Shown here: piece by piece, positions 21,838 through 28,644 of the stretch
Layout: the number at the start of each line of letters is the position of its first letter
Position numbering within the stretch: position 1 is the first letter of the stretch
Origin: Vicinamibacteria bacterium
Lineage (GTDB): Bacteria > Acidobacteriota > Vicinamibacteria > Vicinamibacterales > UBA2999
Length of the DNA stretch: 30,565 bases
Direction: 5' to 3'
Assembly: GCA_025938035.1 (NCBI GenBank)
Contig: JAICQE010000029.1
Span: 1-30,565, forward strand
Made by a program: the position numbers and the translations under genes
The notes under the pieces: model-generated
Seen by the model: only the letters and a program-made list of their open reading frames with translations
Told to the model about the DNA's origin: nothing
The model's database searches: none

Positions 21838-22596
21838 ATGGTGGCAATGGATTTAACGCGGCGGATACGGCTGGGCTGCTCGGGCTGGCAATACCGACAC
21901 TGGGGCGGCGATTTCTATCCAGCCGAATTGCGGCAGAAGGATTGGTTCGCGCACTACGCGCGGCAGTTCGACACCGTCGAAATCAACAACAGCTTCTACC
22001 GGCTGCCTCCGCCCGAGACATTCGCGAAGTGGCGCGACCAGGCGCCGCGAGGCTTTCTCTACACGGTCAAGGCAAGCCGGTTCCTGACGCACATGAAGAA
22101 GCTGAAGGATCCCCAGGAGCCGCTGTCGCGCTTCTTCGAGAACGCCACACATCTTCGCCCGCACCTCGGACCGGTGCTCTATCAGCTTCCGCCCGGCTGG
22201 AAGGTCGACGTCGATCGGTTCGAGACTTTTCTGCGCGCGCTGCCGAAGGGCTACCGTCACACGGTCGAATTCCGTGACACGAGCTGGTACGACGATCGGA
22301 TTTATGCGCTGCTTCGCCAATACAACGCCGCGCTCTGCCTCCACGACATGCACGGCTCAGCGACCGGGAAGATCATCGCCGGACCGTTTATCTACGTGCG
22401 TTTTCATCACGGTACGTCGAAATACGGCGGCAGATATCCCGACGATCGCCTCGACGAGTGGGCGGACTGGCTGGCAGAGCGTGCCGCCGGTGGGCTCGAC
22501 GTGTTCGCGTACTTCAATAACGACACCGGCGGACACGCCCCGCGCGACGCCGCCCGGCTGCGCGATCGGCTGTGGGTCAGGCTCCAGGCCGCGTGA
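21838..22596 (+). CDS. DUF72 family protein (YecE-like)
   Basis: This 252-residue TIM-barrel-like protein of the DUF72 family shows the standard landmarks: IRLGCSGWQYRHWGGDFYP, FDTVEINNSFYRLP, FLYTVKASRFLTHMKKL, GPVLYQLPPGWK, VEFRDTSWY, and the C-terminal YVRFHHGTSKYGGRY and VFAYFNNDTGGHAPRDA. The family is widespread, including E. coli YecE, with no settled activity. Conserved polar residues in the EINNSFY and YFNND motifs suggest an enzyme (inference). ATG 21838 and ATG 21847 are both possible. The gene is divergent from ftsH and their promoters overlap. Confidence 0.92.
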   Translation: MVAMDLTRRIRLGCSGWQYRHWGGDFYPAELRQKDWFAHYARQFDTVEINNSFYRLPPPETFAKWRDQAPRGFLYTVKASRFLTHMKKLKDPQEPLSRFFENATHLRPHLGPVLYQLPPGWKVDVDRFETFLRALPKGYRHTVEFRDTSWYDDRIYALLRQYNAALCLHDMHGSATGKIIAGPFIYVRFHHGTSKYGGRYPDDRLDEWADWLAERAAGGLDVFAYFNNDTGGHAPRDAARLRDRLWVRLQAA

Positions 22597-22689
22597 TTGG
22601 GGTGGCGCCGAATGATGATCTGAATCACGGCGACGAACAAATGTCTGGAGGTTCTGTGCAGCACGCGGATTCTGTTGAGAGCCGGCGGC

Positions 22690-22695
22690 TACAAT
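22690..22695 (+). promoter_or_regulatory. Possible -10 box TACAAT for DinB-like gene
   Basis: TACAAT is followed by seven bases and GTG 22703, with GTG 22697 in the same frame between them. No ribosome site is visible, so a leaderless start at GTG 22703 is plausible. Confidence 0.4.
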
Positions 22696-22696
22696 T

Positions 22697-23284
22697 GTGA
22701 TCGTGGCTGGCTCGGGCCATCTGGCCCTCACGCCCGAGATCGACGAGTTCCGGCGTCAGTTCGAACGGCTCGCCGACGAGGCGGACGCGCTCGTTGCGCC
22801 GCTCACTGAGGAGCAGTTCATCTGGCAGCCGTCGCCGGGATCGTGGTCGGTGGCGCAGTGCATCGACCATCTCAACGTCACCGCCCGCATGTACCTGCCG
22901 CGCCTGGACGAAGGCATCGCGGAAGCCATGCGCCGCGGGCTGTACGGGGAGGGGCCGTTCGCCCACGATTTCATCGGCAAGCTGTTCGTGCGGACGATGG
23001 AGCCGCCGCCACGGCTGAAGGTCAAGGCGCCGGCGACCTTTCATCCAGCCCCCCAGCGATCCCGCGCCGAGATCATGGCGGCGTTCCGCGCCTACCAGGT
23101 GCAGTTCGTCGATCGGCTGCGGCAGGCGAGCGGACTGGACCTGCGCCGCGCGAAGGTGATGTCTCCGGCGAGCACGTGGATCAAGATGTCGCTGAATTCA
23201 GGCTTCGCCCTGATGACCGCGCACGAGCGCCGGCACCTGTGGCAGGCGCAGCAGGTCATCGCGGCGGGGGGATTTCCACGGTAA
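22697..23284 (+). CDS. DinB/YfiT-type four-helix metalloprotein
   Basis: The 195-residue protein is of the DinB superfamily: LTEEQFIWQPSPGSWSVAQCIDHLN contains the first metal-ligand His, and the C-terminal MTAHERRHLWQAQQV gives the other two of the conserved His triad. Family members are four-helix bundles binding Zn or Ni; some are thiol-dependent S-transferases, but most are uncharacterised. GTG 22697 and GTG 22703 are alternative starts, the latter favoured by a -10 box seven bases before it. The stop codon directly abuts the GGCAAAA heptamer array. Confidence 0.85.
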   Translation: MIVAGSGHLALTPEIDEFRRQFERLADEADALVAPLTEEQFIWQPSPGSWSVAQCIDHLNVTARMYLPRLDEGIAEAMRRGLYGEGPFAHDFIGKLFVRTMEPPPRLKVKAPATFHPAPQRSRAEIMAAFRAYQVQFVDRLRQASGLDLRRAKVMSPASTWIKMSLNSGFALMTAHERRHLWQAQQVIAAGGFPR

Positions 23285-23326
23285 GGCAAAACGCAAAAGT
23301 CAAAAGGCAAAAGGCAAAAGGCAAAA
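23285..23326. repeat. Heptamer array GGCAAAA, left arm
   Basis: Six in-phase heptamers: GGCAAAA, CGCAAAA, GTCAAAA, then GGCAAAA three times. They start on the base after the DinB-like stop codon. The reverse-complement arm (TTTTGCC) lies at 23834-23889, and the four-helix-bundle pseudogene is between. Confidence 0.95.
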
Positions 23327-23453
23327 GAGGCGGGTAGGTAGATTTCTGCGTACGCGCCCCTCCGCCGAAGTTGCGAATTCTTCATTCTTCCGTCGCGCAG
23401 CCGCAAAAAATCAGGTGTTTTAACGGGGAACGTAATCTGCTTCTTCGATCTGC

Positions 23454-23809
23454 ATGCCATACGTGCCGCGCGAGATCGACGAGCGTGCGTTCAGGTTTTT
23501 TTGCGGCGTCATCAGATTCGTCCGCACTATCGAGTACGAACCAGGGATTCGCCGTCTCGCGGATCAAATGGTGAGCGCTGCGGGGTCGGTCGCCGCGAAT
23601 CGCGAAGAAGCGACGAGTGGTTCGTCGCGGCGTAATTCATCCGGTACAACGAAATCGCGCTAAGAAGCGCGAAAGAGAGCGTGCTGTGGCTGCGAGGATG
23701 TGAGGAGACGGCCATCGGCGATCGTGCCCAGTGTCAAACACTGCTCGAAGAATCACGTCAACTTGCGCGAATCCTCGCGGCGATCGTTCTTAGTGCGAAA
23801 CGGCAATGA
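23454..23809 (+). pseudogene. Frameshifted four-helix-bundle (23S rRNA intervening-sequence-type) protein
   Basis: The first frame from ATG 23454 gives RRLADQMVSAAGSVAANREE, the signature of the TIGR02436 four-helix-bundle family known from 23S rRNA intervening sequences, then runs into unrelated residues and stops near 23663. A second frame picks up at about 23636 with FIRYNEIALRSAKESVLWLR and continues to TGA 23807-23809. Joining the two across one missing base near 23631-23636 restores a continuous protein of about 118 residues, the normal family length. It is therefore a broken gene or a sequencing error. It is enclosed by inverted GGCAAAA/TTTTGCC heptamer arrays. Confidence 0.8.
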
Positions 23810-23833
23810 CTTCGGCGACGAGCTCTTCTGATC

Positions 23834-23889
23834 TTTTCTCTTTTGCCTTTTGCCTTTTGCCTTTTGCCTTTTGACTTTTGCCTTTTGAC
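23834..23889. repeat. Heptamer array TTTTGCC, right arm
   Basis: Eight in-phase heptamers: TTTTCTC, TTTTGCC four times, TTTTGAC, TTTTGCC, TTTTGAC. They end on the base before the transketolase stop codon. This arm is the inverted partner of 23285-23326, with 507 bp between them. Confidence 0.95.
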
Positions 23890-25743
23890 TTAGGGTCCTT
23901 TTACCGCCTTCACAATATGGCGAGCAGAGATGCCGTAGTGATCGAGCAGCTGGTCCGGCGTGCCGCTCCGCGGGATTTCAGGCACTGCCAGCCGCTTCAC
24001 CGTGAAGCCACCGCCGGCCACCGCTGCCGCGACGGCATCGCCGATGCCGCCGGTCTGGTAATGATCCTCGACCGTGATGAGCCGCCCCTGTGTCTCCTCG
24101 GCGCACTGGATCAACGCCGCGGCGTCGATCGGCTGCAGTGAATAGAGGTCGACGACGCGGATGCTGACACCGCCGGCCTGCAGCTCCGCGTGCGCTTTCA
24201 GCGCTTCGAACACCGTCACACCGGCGCCGATCACGGTCGCGACGTCGGCAGCGCTCCGGCGCAGGACCTTCAGGCCGCCGACCTCGAAGCGCTCGTCGGG
24301 ACCGTAGATCACCGGCGTCTTCGGGCGCGACGTCCGCATGTAGACCGGGCCGTGATGATAGGCGGCCTTCTCGAGCAGGCGCTCGGTGCTGACCGCGTCG
24401 CACGGATACAGCACGGTGATGTTCGGCTGCGCGCACATCATCGCCAGATCCTCGAGGGCCATCTGCGAGGGGCCGTCTTCGCCAATCGAGACGCCGGCGT
24501 GCGATCCGGCCATCTTGATGTTGACGTTGCTGATGGCGGCCATGCGGATGAAGTCGTAGGCGCGCGTCAGGAAGGCGGCGAACGTCGACGGAAACGGGAT
24601 CGCGCCGCGCGCCGCCAGACCCATCGCCGCGCCGATCATGACCTGTTCGGCGATGAAGACCTGGTAGAACCGGCCCGGCTGCTGCTGCTCGAACTTGTCG
24701 CTGAAGGTCGAGTTCTTGACGTCGGCATCGAGGGCGACAATGCGATCGTCGGCGGCGCCCAGATTCGCCAGCGCCGCGCCGTAGGCCTCGCGCGTCGCGA
24801 CGTTGTCGCCAAGCTTGTACGCCGGCGCCGCAAGCCGGGCCTCTTTCGCGGCCGGACGCTGGCGGCGCGGCGGCGCGGGGATCGGCTGGGCCGGGTCGTC
24901 CTCGGGCACGAACTGCGACTGTAGTTCGGCGAGCGCCTTGTCGAGCTCCTCGCCCTTTTTGAGCGCCTTTCCGTGCCAGCCGCCCTTGCCTTCCATGAAG
25001 GAGATGCCTTTCCCCTTCAGCGTCTTCGCCAGAATGACGGTTGGCCGGCCTCGCGTGCGGCGCGCCTGCTCGAGCGCGTCGAGTATTGCCGTCAGGTCGT
25101 GGCCGTCGATGACGATCGACTGCCAGCCGAAGGCGGACCATTTCGCGGCATGCGTGGTCATGTCGTGCTGCGACGCGGTCGGCTGGCTCTGGCCGAGCGC
25201 ATTCACGTCGACGATGGCGCACAGCGAATCGAGCCGCTCATGAGCGCCGACCGCCGCGGCTTCCCAGACGGAGCCTTCGGCGGTCTCGCCGTCGCCCAAC
25301 AGCACGTAGGTGCGATACTCCGAGGTGATGCGCCGTGCGTTGAGCGCAATCCCGACACCGGCGCAGAGACCCTGACCGAGTGAACCGGTCGCCACATCGA
25401 CCCACGGCAGGCGCGGCGTCGGATGCCCCTCGAGATCGGAATCGAAACGCCGCAGCGTCAGCAGATCCTCGCGCGCGATGATCCCGGCCTCCGCCCACGC
25501 CGCGTAGAGAATCGGGGCCGCGTGTCCCTTCGACAGCACGAAGCGATCGTTGTCCGGGTTGGCCGGATCGCGCGGGTCGTAGCGCATCTCGCCGAAGAAG
25601 AGCGCCGCCATGATTTCGGCGGCCGAGCAGCACGTGCTCGGATGCCCACTGCCCGCCTCCGTCGTCGAGCGCACCGAATCGATACGCAGACGCGTAGCGA
25701 TATTCGTCAGCGCCGGAACGCGCGCTGCTGCTTCTACTGCCAA
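23890..25743 (-). CDS. tkt: Transketolase, single-chain animal-type
   Basis: The enzyme transfers two-carbon ketol units in the pentose phosphate pathway using thiamine diphosphate and Mg. The 617-residue product resembles the short animal TKT form: TTEAGSGHPSTCCSAAEIMAAL, SKGHAAPILYA, ATGSLGQGL, the ThDP motif GDGETAEGSVWEAA to NALGQ, then the pyrimidine domain with FIAEQVMIGAAMGLA and GEDGPSQMALEDLAMM, and a C-terminal domain. TTG 25743 is the chosen start: GGAGG lies nine bases upstream and a TATAAT about 22 bases upstream. The open frame continues to 26088, but that part is basic, proline-rich and overlaps a divergent gene. The stop directly abuts a TTTTGAC heptamer array. Confidence 0.92.
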   Translation of the reverse strand: MAVEAAARVPALTNIATRLRIDSVRSTTEAGSGHPSTCCSAAEIMAALFFGEMRYDPRDPANPDNDRFVLSKGHAAPILYAAWAEAGIIAREDLLTLRRFDSDLEGHPTPRLPWVDVATGSLGQGLCAGVGIALNARRITSEYRTYVLLGDGETAEGSVWEAAAVGAHERLDSLCAIVDVNALGQSQPTASQHDMTTHAAKWSAFGWQSIVIDGHDLTAILDALEQARRTRGRPTVILAKTLKGKGISFMEGKGGWHGKALKKGEELDKALAELQSQFVPEDDPAQPIPAPPRRQRPAAKEARLAAPAYKLGDNVATREAYGAALANLGAADDRIVALDADVKNSTFSDKFEQQQPGRFYQVFIAEQVMIGAAMGLAARGAIPFPSTFAAFLTRAYDFIRMAAISNVNIKMAGSHAGVSIGEDGPSQMALEDLAMMCAQPNITVLYPCDAVSTERLLEKAAYHHGPVYMRTSRPKTPVIYGPDERFEVGGLKVLRRSAADVATVIGAGVTVFEALKAHAELQAGGVSIRVVDLYSLQPIDAAALIQCAEETQGRLITVEDHYQTGGIGDAVAAAVAGGGFTVKRLAVPEIPRSGTPDQLLDHYGISARHIVKAVKGP

Positions 25744-25765
25744 TGTGGGAGACCTCCGGTACGTG

Positions 25766-25771
25766 ATTATA
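25766..25771 (-). promoter_or_regulatory. -10 box TATAAT for transketolase gene
   Basis: On the minus strand TATAAT is followed by a short leader with GGAGG and the TTG start at 25743. It rules out the longer open frame as the real N-terminus. Confidence 0.55.
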
Positions 25772-25779
25772 GTCCGGCG

Positions 25780-25882
25780 GTTCACACTTCCCGGTGCTGC
25801 GATTCGAACGCCGAACGCGGCACTTCGAACTTCGAACCGAACATGAACACGAACCGGGAACAGAGAACCCGGAAGTGTGAAC
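25780..25882 (+). repeat. GAACNNN heptamer array (copy C) with 12-bp inverted ends
   Basis: The ends are a perfect 12-bp inverted repeat, GTTCACACTTCC (25780-25791) and GGAAGTGTGAAC (25871-25882). Inside are GAACGCC, GAACGCG, GCACTTC, GAACTTC, GAACC, GAACAT, GAACAC, GAACCGG, GAACAGA, GAACCCG and GAAGTGT. The element lies between divergent promoters, with one TATAAT just outside each end. Confidence 0.9.
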
Positions 25883-25886
25883 TTTC

Positions 25887-25892
25887 TATAAT
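25887..25892 (+). promoter_or_regulatory. -10 box TATAAT, leaderless start for DUF4149-like gene
   Basis: A perfect TATAAT is followed by six bases and ATG 25899, so transcription would begin at or next to the start codon. No -35 is recognisable; the GAAC array occupies that position. Confidence 0.6.
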
Positions 25893-25898
25893 GTCCTG

Positions 25899-26396
25899 AT
25901 GGTTGCGCTGCGGTACGCGTATGTGCTCGCCCTCGTCGTGTGGCTGGGGGGCATGGCCGCGCTCGGCGCGATCGTCGCGCCGGCGACGTTTCACGTGCTG
26001 CAGGCCAGCGCGCCGGACGTCGGACGGGCGCTGGCTGGCGAGCTGTTCGGCCGGATTCTTGCGCGGTTCCACTACGTCGCATATGCATGCGGCGGCGTCA
26101 TGCTGATCAGCATGACGGCCATCGCGATCCTCGGCCCCCGGCCGCGCGCATTCGCCGTGCGGGTGGCGATCATTGCGGCGATGCTGCTGATCGCGCTGTA
26201 CTCGGGCTTCATCGTGCTGACGACCATCGATGCCATCCAGCTGGAAGTCGGGCAACTGCCGTCGCTGCTTCCCGCCGACGACGCCAGGCGGATCCGGTTC
26301 GACGAGCTGCACCGCCTCTCGACGCGCCTGATGTTTGCCAACATCGTGGGAGCGCTCGCGCTGCTGTTCTGGGAAGCGCGAGACGACGGACGGTGA
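25899..26396 (+). CDS. DUF4149-like integral membrane protein
   Basis: This 165-residue protein has four predicted helices: YVLALVVWLGGMAALGAIVA (about 7-28), YVAYACGGVMLISMTAIAIL (59-79), VRVAIIAAMLLIALYSGFIVL (86-107) and RLMFANIVGALALLFW (141-158). WLGGM in helix 1, the conserved FHVLQ loop and a FDELHRLS loop before helix 4 fit the DUF4149/TMEM205-like family, whose function is unknown. Its TGA overlaps the ATG of the isocitrate dehydrogenase gene by one base, so the two are translationally coupled. The start is fixed by a perfect -10 box six bases upstream. Confidence 0.8.
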   Translation: MVALRYAYVLALVVWLGGMAALGAIVAPATFHVLQASAPDVGRALAGELFGRILARFHYVAYACGGVMLISMTAIAILGPRPRAFAVRVAIIAAMLLIALYSGFIVLTTIDAIQLEVGQLPSLLPADDARRIRFDELHRLSTRLMFANIVGALALLFWEARDDGR

Positions 26397-27394
26397 TGAC
26401 GCGGACCATCACGCTCATCGAGGGCGACGGCATCGGCCCTGAAGTGACGGCGGCGGTGGTCAGGGTTCTCGACTGCGCCGGCTTCACCGTCAACTGGGAG
26501 CGGCATCTGGCCGGCGTGCTGGCGCTCGAGAAGCACGGCGACACGCTGCCCGCGGAGCTGCTCGATTCGATCTCCCGCAACAAAGTCGCGCTGAAGGGAC
26601 CGGTGACCACTCCGGTCGGCGGCGGATTCACCAGCGTCAACGTCGGACTGCGCAAGGCGCTGGATCTGTACGTCAACCTGCGGCCCGTCTGGAACATCCC
26701 AGCGGTGAAATCGCGGTACGACGGCATCGATCTGGTGATCGTCCGCGAGAACACCGAGGACCTGTATGCCGGTCTCGAACATGAAGTCGTCCCCGGCGTG
26801 GTCGAGAGCCTGAAAATCATCACGGCCGACGCGTCGAGGCGCGTCGCCGTGTTCGCCTTCGAGTACGCCAGGAGCCACGGGCGGAAGCGCGTCACGGCCG
26901 TCCACAAGGCGAACATCATGAAGATGGGCGATGGGCTGTTCCTGCGCACCGTGCAGGAAGTCGCCGCGCGGTATCCGGACATCCGCAGCGACGACCGGAT
27001 CGTCGACGCCGCCTGCATGCACCTGGTCATGAACCCGGCGCAGTTTGACGTCCTGCTGCTGCCCAACCTGTACGGAGACATTGTCTCGGACCTGTGTGCC
27101 GGACTGGTCGGCGGGCTGGGCGTGGTGCCCGGGGCGAACCTCGGAGCGGACATCGCCGTGTTCGAGGCCGTGCACGGGAGCGCTCCGGACATTGCGGGCC
27201 GTGGGGTCGCCAACCCGATGGCGCTGTTGCATTCGGCCGTCCTGATGCTGCGGCACATCAACGAGGGCGCAATCGCGGATCGAATCATGGCTGCCCTCGC
27301 CGCGGTAATGGGCGAGGGGACGATTCGCACGCGCGACCTGGGCGGCACGGCGTCCACCATGGAGTTTGCGGAGGCCATCTGCCGGCGCCTCTGA
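26396..27394 (+). CDS. Isocitrate dehydrogenase, NAD-type (isocitrate/isopropylmalate dehydrogenase family)
   Basis: This 332-residue beta-decarboxylating dehydrogenase shows TITLIEGDGIGPEV, the substrate loop TSVNVGLRKALDLYVNLRP (S-N-R-R set), RENTEDLYAGLEH, the catalytic Lys region TAVHKANIMKMGDGLF, the metal Asp region LYGDIVSDLCAG, and the coenzyme loop HGSAPDIAGRGVANP. Asp-Ile in that loop, rather than Lys-Tyr, points to NAD over NADP. RENTEDLYAG and the SVN loop favour isocitrate over 3-isopropylmalate, although related substrates such as homoisocitrate cannot be excluded. It would serve the TCA cycle in the cytoplasm. The ATG overlaps the upstream stop (TGATG); the frame upstream is open only because of high GC. 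Confidence 0.88.
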   Translation: MTRTITLIEGDGIGPEVTAAVVRVLDCAGFTVNWERHLAGVLALEKHGDTLPAELLDSISRNKVALKGPVTTPVGGGFTSVNVGLRKALDLYVNLRPVWNIPAVKSRYDGIDLVIVRENTEDLYAGLEHEVVPGVVESLKIITADASRRVAVFAFEYARSHGRKRVTAVHKANIMKMGDGLFLRTVQEVAARYPDIRSDDRIVDAACMHLVMNPAQFDVLLLPNLYGDIVSDLCAGLVGGLGVVPGANLGADIAVFEAVHGSAPDIAGRGVANPMALLHSAVLMLRHINEGAIADRIMAALAAVMGEGTIRTRDLGGTASTMEFAEAICRRL

Positions 27395-27411
27395 GAGACC
27401 GGGTTTCCTGT

Positions 27412-27417
27412 TATAGT
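27412..27417 (+). promoter_or_regulatory. -10 box TATAGT for PlsB-like gene
   Basis: TATAGT is followed by seven bases and TTG 27425, then ATG 27431 in the same frame. The predicted leader is 0-7 nt long. A weak CTGAGA at about 27391 could be a -35 at 15-bp spacing. Confidence 0.45.
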
Positions 27418-27430
27418 CCCTGCCTTGGCG

Positions 27431-28555
27431 ATGCTCGACGAAATTACGCGCGCCGTGCTCTCCCGGAACGAAATCGCGAAATACCTCGAAGGAACGTCAG
27501 GCGAGAGCGGTCGTGAGGCGCGCGAACGGATCGAGGCGTATCTCGAGGAGCTGCGGACCACGCAGCGCTACTCGATGTACCGGGCGCTCAAGCATCCGGT
27601 CTATCTGCTGCTCCGCAATGTGGAGCGCATCGGCGAAAACATCGAGGCGGCGATGGCCGCCACGCGCGGCGGGCGCGTCGTCTACGTCTCCAACCATCGC
27701 AGCCATTTCGATTATCTGGTCGAGCCGCTGGTGCTCGACGACAACGGCGTCCGGCCCCCAGTGATTGCGGCCGGCATCAACATGTTCGGCGGCCCGCTCG
27801 GGCTGCTGAATCGCCACGTCACCGGCGCCATGCCGATTCGCCGCAATTCACGCGACCCGATCTATCTGATGACGCTGAAGGCGTACGTCGCGGAGCTGTT
27901 GCGGAAGCAGGACCTCTTTTTCTTCCCCGAGGGGGGCCGCAGCTACAGTGGCGAGATCAAACCGCCCAAAACGGGACTGCTGCACGCGGCCCTGCAGGCG
28001 GAGCATCCGCACCTCCGGATCGTGCCGACCGCGGTCTCCTACGATCTGGTGATCGAAGATCATGTGCTCGCGCGGCAGCGCGTCAAACGCGGCCAGCGTC
28101 CGTTCAGCCGCGAAGTGGCCGAAATGCTGCGCTTTGCCGTCGGCTACAAGTCGCGTGCGTTCGTGACCTTCGGGGCGCCGATCTCCGTCGATGGCGTCGA
28201 CGCCAATTCGCGTCGCGCGGTGCTCGACCTGGCTCATACCCTGATGAAAACGGTTGGACGGCTCTACAAGGTGCTGCCGACGGCGGTCGTGGCCGCGGCG
28301 ATGCGACCGTCAATCACCCGGCGCGAGCTCGAAGAGCGCGCCACCGTCCTCGTCGAGACGCTGGCCTCCTGCGGCGCGAACCTCGGAGTGACCAGCGGGC
28401 CACAGGCCGTTGACGCCGCCATCGAGCCGCTCGAGGGGCGCGGAGTCATCGTCGCCGACAACGGCCGGCTGCGCGTTCGCGACCGCAACGTCCTGCGCTA
28501 CTACGCACGGTCGCTCGATCACCTGCTCGAGTCTCCCTCCCGGCGCACGCACTAA
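27431..28555 (+). CDS. Glycerol-3-phosphate O-acyltransferase-like (PlsB-type) protein
   Basis: From ATG 27431 the protein has 374 residues and the acyltransferase blocks of the PlsB/GPAT group: block I SNHRSHFDYLVEP (HxxxxD), block II GAMPIRRNSRDP, block III FFFPEGGRSYSGEIKPPKTGLL and block IV IVPTAVSYD. It would acylate the sn-1 position of glycerol-3-phosphate or a similar acceptor at the membrane in phospholipid synthesis. It is far shorter than E. coli PlsB (about 800 residues) and lacks its long N- and C-terminal parts. No strong membrane helix is visible. TTG 27425 is an alternative start two codons upstream; a TATAGT box sits directly before both. Confidence 0.85.
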   Translation: MLDEITRAVLSRNEIAKYLEGTSGESGREARERIEAYLEELRTTQRYSMYRALKHPVYLLLRNVERIGENIEAAMAATRGGRVVYVSNHRSHFDYLVEPLVLDDNGVRPPVIAAGINMFGGPLGLLNRHVTGAMPIRRNSRDPIYLMTLKAYVAELLRKQDLFFFPEGGRSYSGEIKPPKTGLLHAALQAEHPHLRIVPTAVSYDLVIEDHVLARQRVKRGQRPFSREVAEMLRFAVGYKSRAFVTFGAPISVDGVDANSRRAVLDLAHTLMKTVGRLYKVLPTAVVAAAMRPSITRRELEERATVLVETLASCGANLGVTSGPQAVDAAIEPLEGRGVIVADNGRLRVRDRNVLRYYARSLDHLLESPSRRTH

Positions 28556-28561
28556 ACGTGA

Positions 28562-28628
28562 ATGCAAGATTCAAAATGCAAGATGCAAACTGCGCCCGGG
28601 TTTGCATTTTGAATTTTGCATTTTGCAT
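28562..28628. repeat. Inverted heptamer array (ATGCAAG / TTTGCAT)
   Basis: The left arm is ATGCAAG, ATTCAAA, ATGCAAG, ATGCAAA (28562-28589). An 11-base spacer follows (28590-28600), then TTTGCAT, TTTGAAT, TTTGCAT, TTTGCAT (28601-28628). All units are in phase and the arms can pair along about 28 bp. It lies between the PlsB-like stop and the promoter of the proline dehydrogenase gene. Confidence 0.95.
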
Positions 28629-28633
28629 TACCG

Positions 28634-28639
28634 TGTAGT
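28634..28639 (+). promoter_or_regulatory. Possible -10 box TGTAGT for proline dehydrogenase gene
   Basis: TGTAGT is followed by five bases and ATG 28645, with no ribosome site. It starts five bases after the heptamer array ends. It is a weak hexamer, supported mainly by the recurring spacing. Confidence 0.35.
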
Positions 28640-28644
28640 CATCC

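Noticed and set aside
23285..23889. Repeat arrays as a CRISPR
   Set aside because: Units are 7 bp with no unique spacers between them, arms are inverted, and no cas gene is nearby.
25744..26088. N-terminal extension of the transketolase frame
   Set aside because: The extra part is Arg/Pro-rich, overlaps the divergent DUF4149-like gene and its promoter, and has no ribosome site. TATAAT and GGAGG mark TTG 25743 as the start.
25940..26395. Long open frame upstream of the isocitrate dehydrogenase ATG
   Set aside because: It is an out-of-frame shadow of the DUF4149-like gene. The dehydrogenase begins at TGATG 26396, where homology (ITLIEGDGIGPEV) starts.
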